DNA of 42,336 bases from Clostridia bacterium (lineage in GTDB: Bacteria; Bacillota; Clostridia; Oscillospirales; Butyricicoccaceae). Position 1 is the first letter of the stretch, and each line of letters opens with the position of its first letter. The stretch spans positions 1-42,336 of the forward strand of contig JAJPXP010000038.1 of NCBI GenBank assembly GCA_021205365.1. Direction: 5' to 3'. Both the position numbers and the translations under genes were made by a program. The notes beneath the pieces were generated by a model. It saw only the letters and a list, made by a program, of their open reading frames with translations, had not been told where the DNA came from and made no database searches. Shown in pieces: positions 38,979-42,336 of this stretch.

Positions 38979-40322
38979 ATGTTTACAAAGGTTTTGATTG
39001 CAAACCGCGGCGAAATTGCGGTTCGTATCATTCGTGCCTGCCGTGATCTGGGAATCACCAGTGTTGCCGTCTACTCCGAAGCGGATAAAGAAGCCATGCA
39101 TGCCCAGATTGCAGATGAAGCGTATTGTATTGGTCCGGCACAGCCGCAAGATAGCTATTTGAATATCAATAACATCATCGAAGCTGCCATTGGTGCCGGT
39201 GCACAGGCCATTCACCCTGGCTACGGTTTTCTGTCAGAAAATGCAGACTTCGCGCATGCTTGCGCGGAAAATGGACTTGTTTTCATTGGACCATCAGAGC
39301 AGTCTATCCGGCTTCTGGGAGATAAAACAGCTGCAAGGAAACTGGCAAAGAAAGCGGACGTACCGCTTGCAGAAGGTTCTGACGGCATTGTTGCTTCCCT
39401 GCAGGATGCCGCAGTGTGGGCGAAAAAAATCGGGTATCCTATCATGCTGAAGGCTTCCGCCGGAGGTGGCGGCAAAGGAATCCGTGTTGCGCACAGTGAA
39501 GATGAGCTGGCAGAAGCATATAATACAGCTTCCAGCGAGGCCATTGCAAATTTTGGCGATGGACGACTGTATATGGAAAAATATATTGCCAAGCCGCGGC
39601 ATATCGAAGTACAGATTCTGGCAGATACGCACGGCAATACGGTTCATCTATATGACCGTGAATGCTCCATCCAGCGCCGCCATCAGAAGCTGATCGAAGA
39701 AGCTCCATCACCGTTCCTCGGAGAAGATCAAAGGCAGAATATGTGTAAATGTGCAGTTGCTCTTGCAAAACGTGCAGGATATATTGGAGCTGGGACAGTA
39801 GAATTTCTGGTGGATGAACAGCAGAATTTTTATTTCTGCGAGATGAATACCCGCATTCAGGTAGAGCATGGTATTTCAGAGGAAATCACGGGAATCGATC
39901 TTGTCTCGTGGCAAATACGCATTGCAGCAGGTGAAAAACTGGATTTTGACCAGGAAAATGTGCCAATGCTGGGTCATGCCATTGAATGCCGCATCAATGC
40001 GGAGGATGATGATTTTCGTCCGCAGCCGGGTACAATTCAGTCCATGCATCTGGCAGGTGGAATCGGCGTACGTGTGGATACAGCAGTATATCAGGGGTAT
40101 ACAATTCCGCCATTTTATGATAGTATGATAGGGAAGGTAATCACCTTTGGCAGCGATCGGAAGGAAGCATCTGCACGCATGAAGCGTGCACTGTCTGAGA
40201 TGCTGTTTGAGGGGATTGTGACCAATACGGACTATCAGCTGTCCATCCTGCTTTCCAATGCATTTGAAACGGCGGCATTCAATACCAATTCCATTGAAGA
40301 TGGTACATTTGCAAAAAGCTGA
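38979..40322 (+). CDS. accC: Biotin carboxylase subunit of acetyl-CoA carboxylase
   Basis: A 447-residue ATP-grasp enzyme that carboxylates biotin on AccB. The N-terminal FTKVLIANRGEIAVRIIRA, the Gly-rich ATP lid KASAGGGGKGIRVA and the catalytic EMNTRIQVEH are intact. After EH the family often reads PVTE; here it is GISE, outside the catalytic residues. Three nt after fabZ. Confidence 0.96.
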   Translation: MFTKVLIANRGEIAVRIIRACRDLGITSVAVYSEADKEAMHAQIADEAYCIGPAQPQDSYLNINNIIEAAIGAGAQAIHPGYGFLSENADFAHACAENGLVFIGPSEQSIRLLGDKTAARKLAKKADVPLAEGSDGIVASLQDAAVWAKKIGYPIMLKASAGGGGKGIRVAHSEDELAEAYNTASSEAIANFGDGRLYMEKYIAKPRHIEVQILADTHGNTVHLYDRECSIQRRHQKLIEEAPSPFLGEDQRQNMCKCAVALAKRAGYIGAGTVEFLVDEQQNFYFCEMNTRIQVEHGISEEITGIDLVSWQIRIAAGEKLDFDQENVPMLGHAIECRINAEDDDFRPQPGTIQSMHLAGGIGVRVDTAVYQGYTIPPFYDSMIGKVITFGSDRKEASARMKRALSEMLFEGIVTNTDYQLSILLSNAFETAAFNTNSIEDGTFAKS

Positions 40323-40349
40323 CAGCAGCAGGTGTTGGGAGGAATCATA

Positions 40350-41201
40350 TTGCTGATTGACCTGTTTCAAAAAACACGGGAAAACTCACATCGTATCAAG
40401 CCGCAGAAGCCTCAAAATGATGGTTTGACCTGTAAAAAATGTGGTGTAGAGCTTTCACCGGCTAAATATGGAAAAAATTTGTATGTATGTCCGAACTGTG
40501 GCGCACATGCCCGTTTGCTGGCGAAGACCCGTATCCGGCAGATCGCAGATAAGGATTCTTTCTCTGAGCTATTTGGTTCTTTGCAGACACTTGATCCGCT
40601 TGGTTTTGAAGGGTATCCGGAAAAGATTGCTGTTCTTCGCGAAAAAACCGGTATGAATGACGCTGTTTTAACCGGAACCTGCCGTATTGACGGAATAGAG
40701 AGCTGTATCGGCGTAATGGACAGCCATTTTATGATGGCATCTATGGGCAGCGTTGTCGGCGAAAAACTGACTCGGTTGTTTGAATATGCAGCAGAACAGC
40801 GGCTTCCGGTGATTCTGTTTACCTGTTCCGGCGGCGCACGCATGCAGGAGGGTATGTTTTCCTTGCTGCAGATGGCTAAGGTGAGCGGTGCTGTGGCTAA
40901 GTATTCGGAAGCAGGCGGATTATACATTACGGTCTTGACAGATCCGACAACCGGCGGCGTGACAGCAAGCTTTGCCATGCTGGGTGATATCATTCTTGCG
41001 GAACCGGAAGCTACGGTTGGCTTTGCCGGAAGGCGCGTCATTGAAGGGACCATCGGAGAAAAGCTGCCGGATTCTTTCCAATCTTCTGAATTTGTGTTGG
41101 AACACGGCTTCTGTGACGCGATTGTCCCACGCAGCCGCATGAAGCAGACCTTATCCAGTTTACTTTCCCTGCATGGTTATACTGCAAAGCGAGGTGGGTA
41201 A
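40350..41201 (+). CDS. accD: Acetyl-CoA carboxylase carboxyltransferase subunit beta
   Basis: A 283-residue subunit that with AccA moves the carboxyl group from biotin to acetyl-CoA. The zinc ribbon C28-x2-C31/C47-x2-C50 is followed by a crotonase-fold domain with TCSGGARMQEG. TTG 40350 lies 7 nt after GGGAGG; the region upstream of it in frame overlaps that site. Confidence 0.94.
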   Translation: MLIDLFQKTRENSHRIKPQKPQNDGLTCKKCGVELSPAKYGKNLYVCPNCGAHARLLAKTRIRQIADKDSFSELFGSLQTLDPLGFEGYPEKIAVLREKTGMNDAVLTGTCRIDGIESCIGVMDSHFMMASMGSVVGEKLTRLFEYAAEQRLPVILFTCSGGARMQEGMFSLLQMAKVSGAVAKYSEAGGLYITVLTDPTTGGVTASFAMLGDIILAEPEATVGFAGRRVIEGTIGEKLPDSFQSSEFVLEHGFCDAIVPRSRMKQTLSSLLSLHGYTAKRGG

Positions 41202-41202
41202 A

Positions 41203-42003
41203 ATGGATCAGAAAACACTTGCCAGACAGATCGAAATCATACACGATGCCAAACGTCCGAATATTGATGATTTGGTAAAAGAAATCTTTACGGACTTTAT
41301 TGAACTGCATGGTGATCGTTTTTATGGTGATGATCATGCCATATGCGGCGGTATTGCCCGGTTCAATGGAACTCCGGTCACTGTTATTGGCCAGCGGAAA
41401 GGGCATACGACGAAGGAAAATATTGATGCCAATTTTGGCATGGCGCATCCGGAAGGCTATCGCAAAGCGCTTCGTCTTGCAAAACAAGCGGAGAAATTCC
41501 ATCGTCCGGTGATCTGCTTTGTTGATACTGCAGGTGCATTCTGTGGCGTCGGAGCAGAGGAGCGTGGACAGGGAGAAGCCATTGCCCGTAATCTGTATGA
41601 GTTTATGGGGTTACGCATACCAGTGATTTCCGTGATTACCGGTGAGGGCGGAAGCGGCGGTGCGCTTGGTATTGCTGTTGCGAATGAAGTTTTCATGATG
41701 CAGAATGCCATGTATTCTGTCATTTCTCCGCGCGGCTGTGCCAGCATTTTATGGAAAGATGCTGCCCGTGAACTGGATGCCGCACAGGCTCTACAGATTA
41801 CAGCGGATGATCTGCTTCGTTTCGGCATGATCGAAGGTATTATCAAAGAAGGCAAGACACAGATGTCTTATTATAAAAATATGAAAACAGCGCTGACCGC
41901 CTCCCTGAAACGGCTGGAGGACATGTCCGGTGAAGCGCTGCAACAACAACGGTATGATAAATTCCGGAAAATCGGAGTTTTCATGGAGAATATACCTGAA
42001 TAA
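41203..42003 (+). CDS. accA: Acetyl-CoA carboxylase carboxyltransferase subunit alpha
   Basis: A 266-residue alpha subunit, partner of AccD. It has the helical N-terminus with FIELHGDRFYGDD, the VIGQRKGHTTKENI segment and the oxyanion-hole region TGEGGSGGALGI. Shorter than the proteobacterial form at both ends, as usual in Firmicutes. ATG 41203 follows the accD stop after one base, with GAGGTGGG as ribosome-binding site. Confidence 0.95.
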   Translation: MDQKTLARQIEIIHDAKRPNIDDLVKEIFTDFIELHGDRFYGDDHAICGGIARFNGTPVTVIGQRKGHTTKENIDANFGMAHPEGYRKALRLAKQAEKFHRPVICFVDTAGAFCGVGAEERGQGEAIARNLYEFMGLRIPVISVITGEGGSGGALGIAVANEVFMMQNAMYSVISPRGCASILWKDAARELDAAQALQITADDLLRFGMIEGIIKEGKTQMSYYKNMKTALTASLKRLEDMSGEALQQQRYDKFRKIGVFMENIPE

Positions 42004-42016
42004 AGGAGAAATAACT

Positions 42017-42241
42017 ATGTACGAGAAAATTTGTGAACTGCTCGCTGACAGATTTGATGTAGATGCCAGCACCCTGAACATGGACACCAAGATCAAGGAA
42101 GATCTGAAGGCTGATTCTCTGGACATCGTTGAACTGATGATGGATCTGGAAGAGGAATGCGGCGTTACCATCGAGGATGAGGAAGCGATGAAGATGAGCA
42201 CCATCGGTGACCTGATGAAGTATATCGAAGCAAACCAGTAA
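42017..42241 (+). CDS. acpP: Acyl carrier protein
   Basis: A 74-residue acidic ACP. Ser34 in ADSLDIVEL carries the 4'-phosphopantetheine arm, made through coaBC products. Four-helix size and charge are typical. AAAGGAGAA precedes ATG 42017. It is the last gene of the operon; in many clostridial fab clusters acpP lies near fabH/fabD instead. Confidence 0.96.
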   Translation: MYEKICELLADRFDVDASTLNMDTKIKEDLKADSLDIVELMMDLEEECGVTIEDEEAMKMSTIGDLMKYIEANQ

Positions 42242-42254
42242 TGGAAAACAAATG

Positions 42255-42284
42255 ATCCCTGACCACGCGTCAGGGATTTTCTTT
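42255..42284 (+). terminator. Intrinsic terminator of the fab-acc operon
   Basis: ATCCCTGA (42255-42262) pairs with TCAGGGAT (42270-42277) around a 7-nt loop and is followed by TTTCTTT. Fourteen nt after acpP. Confidence 0.85.
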
Positions 42285-42303
42285 GGCGCTTTAGCGAAAA
42301 AAA

Positions 42304-42322
42304 CCACCAGCTATGCTGGTGG
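42304..42322. mobile_element. Candidate left-end hairpin of an IS200/IS605-like element (partial)
   Basis: CCACCAGC-TAT-GCTGGTGG, a perfect 8-bp inverted repeat with a 3-nt loop, preceded by an A-run and followed by GAAGAAAAATC with no T-run on the plus strand. It has the appearance of the left-end hairpin of IS200/IS605 elements. The window ends 14 nt later, so no transposase can be seen. An ordinary hairpin cannot be excluded. Confidence 0.4.
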
Positions 42323-42336
42323 AAGAAAAATCTTTA

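Noticed and set aside
39859-39888. AccC sequence after the catalytic EH differs (GISE instead of PVTE)
   Set aside because: The catalytic Glu, Asn, Arg and Gln residues are intact; the change lies in a variable position of the family.

Overview
The window reads as a chromosomal, housekeeping-rich segment of a low-to-mid GC Firmicute of class Clostridia, most like the gut Oscillospiraceae/Butyricicoccaceae. I infer this from the gene order yicC-remA-gmk-rpoZ-coaBC-priA-def-fmt-yugP-rsmB-rlmN-stp-prkC-rsgA-thiN, from a PASTA-domain Ser/Thr kinase, RemA, NrdR, a FabK-type enoyl reductase, strong Shine-Dalgarno sites, sigma-A-type promoters and frequent TTG starts. I see no rRNA, tRNA, CRISPR array or complete transposon. 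Species cannot be fixed from the sequence alone.

Layout of the first 27 kb, all plus strand: (1) 1-50, a pair of hairpins resembling the right end of an IS200/IS605-type element; (2) 189-2201, FAD oxidoreductase plus RseC-like protein; (3) 2282-3782, DUF5685-like Cys-rich protein plus DnaJ-domain protein; (4) 4012-4524, small membrane protein; (5) 4706-14053, a long operon for RNA turnover, matrix/biofilm regulation, nucleotide and CoA synthesis, replication restart, protein N-terminal processing and rRNA methylation; (6) 14227-19913, rlmN, phosphatase/kinase pair, ribosome GTPase, thiamine pyrophosphokinase and a TSCPD protein; (7) 19914-20279, an intergenic region with three TTGCA-type palindromes; (8) 20280-22992, aminotransferase and purB; (9) 23231-25637, secD and secF; (10) 25728-27016, a TIM-barrel isomerase-like protein and nrdR.

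From 27 to 34 kb the genes are on the minus strand: a FabK/nitronate monooxygenase-like flavoprotein, 1-phosphofructokinase, a glycosyltransferase-like protein translationally coupled to an unusual SGSY-repeat protein, a DEAD-box helicase and fabD. From 34 to 42 kb the plus strand carries a complete type II fatty-acid operon (fabH, fabK, fabG, fabF, accB, fabZ, accC, accD, accA, acpP), ended by a terminator and followed by a hairpin resembling the left end of an IS200/IS605 element.

The two most interesting points are: (a) the SGSY-repeat protein and its overlapping glycosyltransferase-like partner (29448-30895), which look like a self-contained substrate/modifier pair; and (b) the fabD/fabH intergenic region, where two consensus sigma-A promoters run in opposite directions through one shared palindromic -10. 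It also holds an exact 17-nt sequence found again at the start of the FabK-like gene transcript 6 kb away, which suggests a common lipid-synthesis operator.
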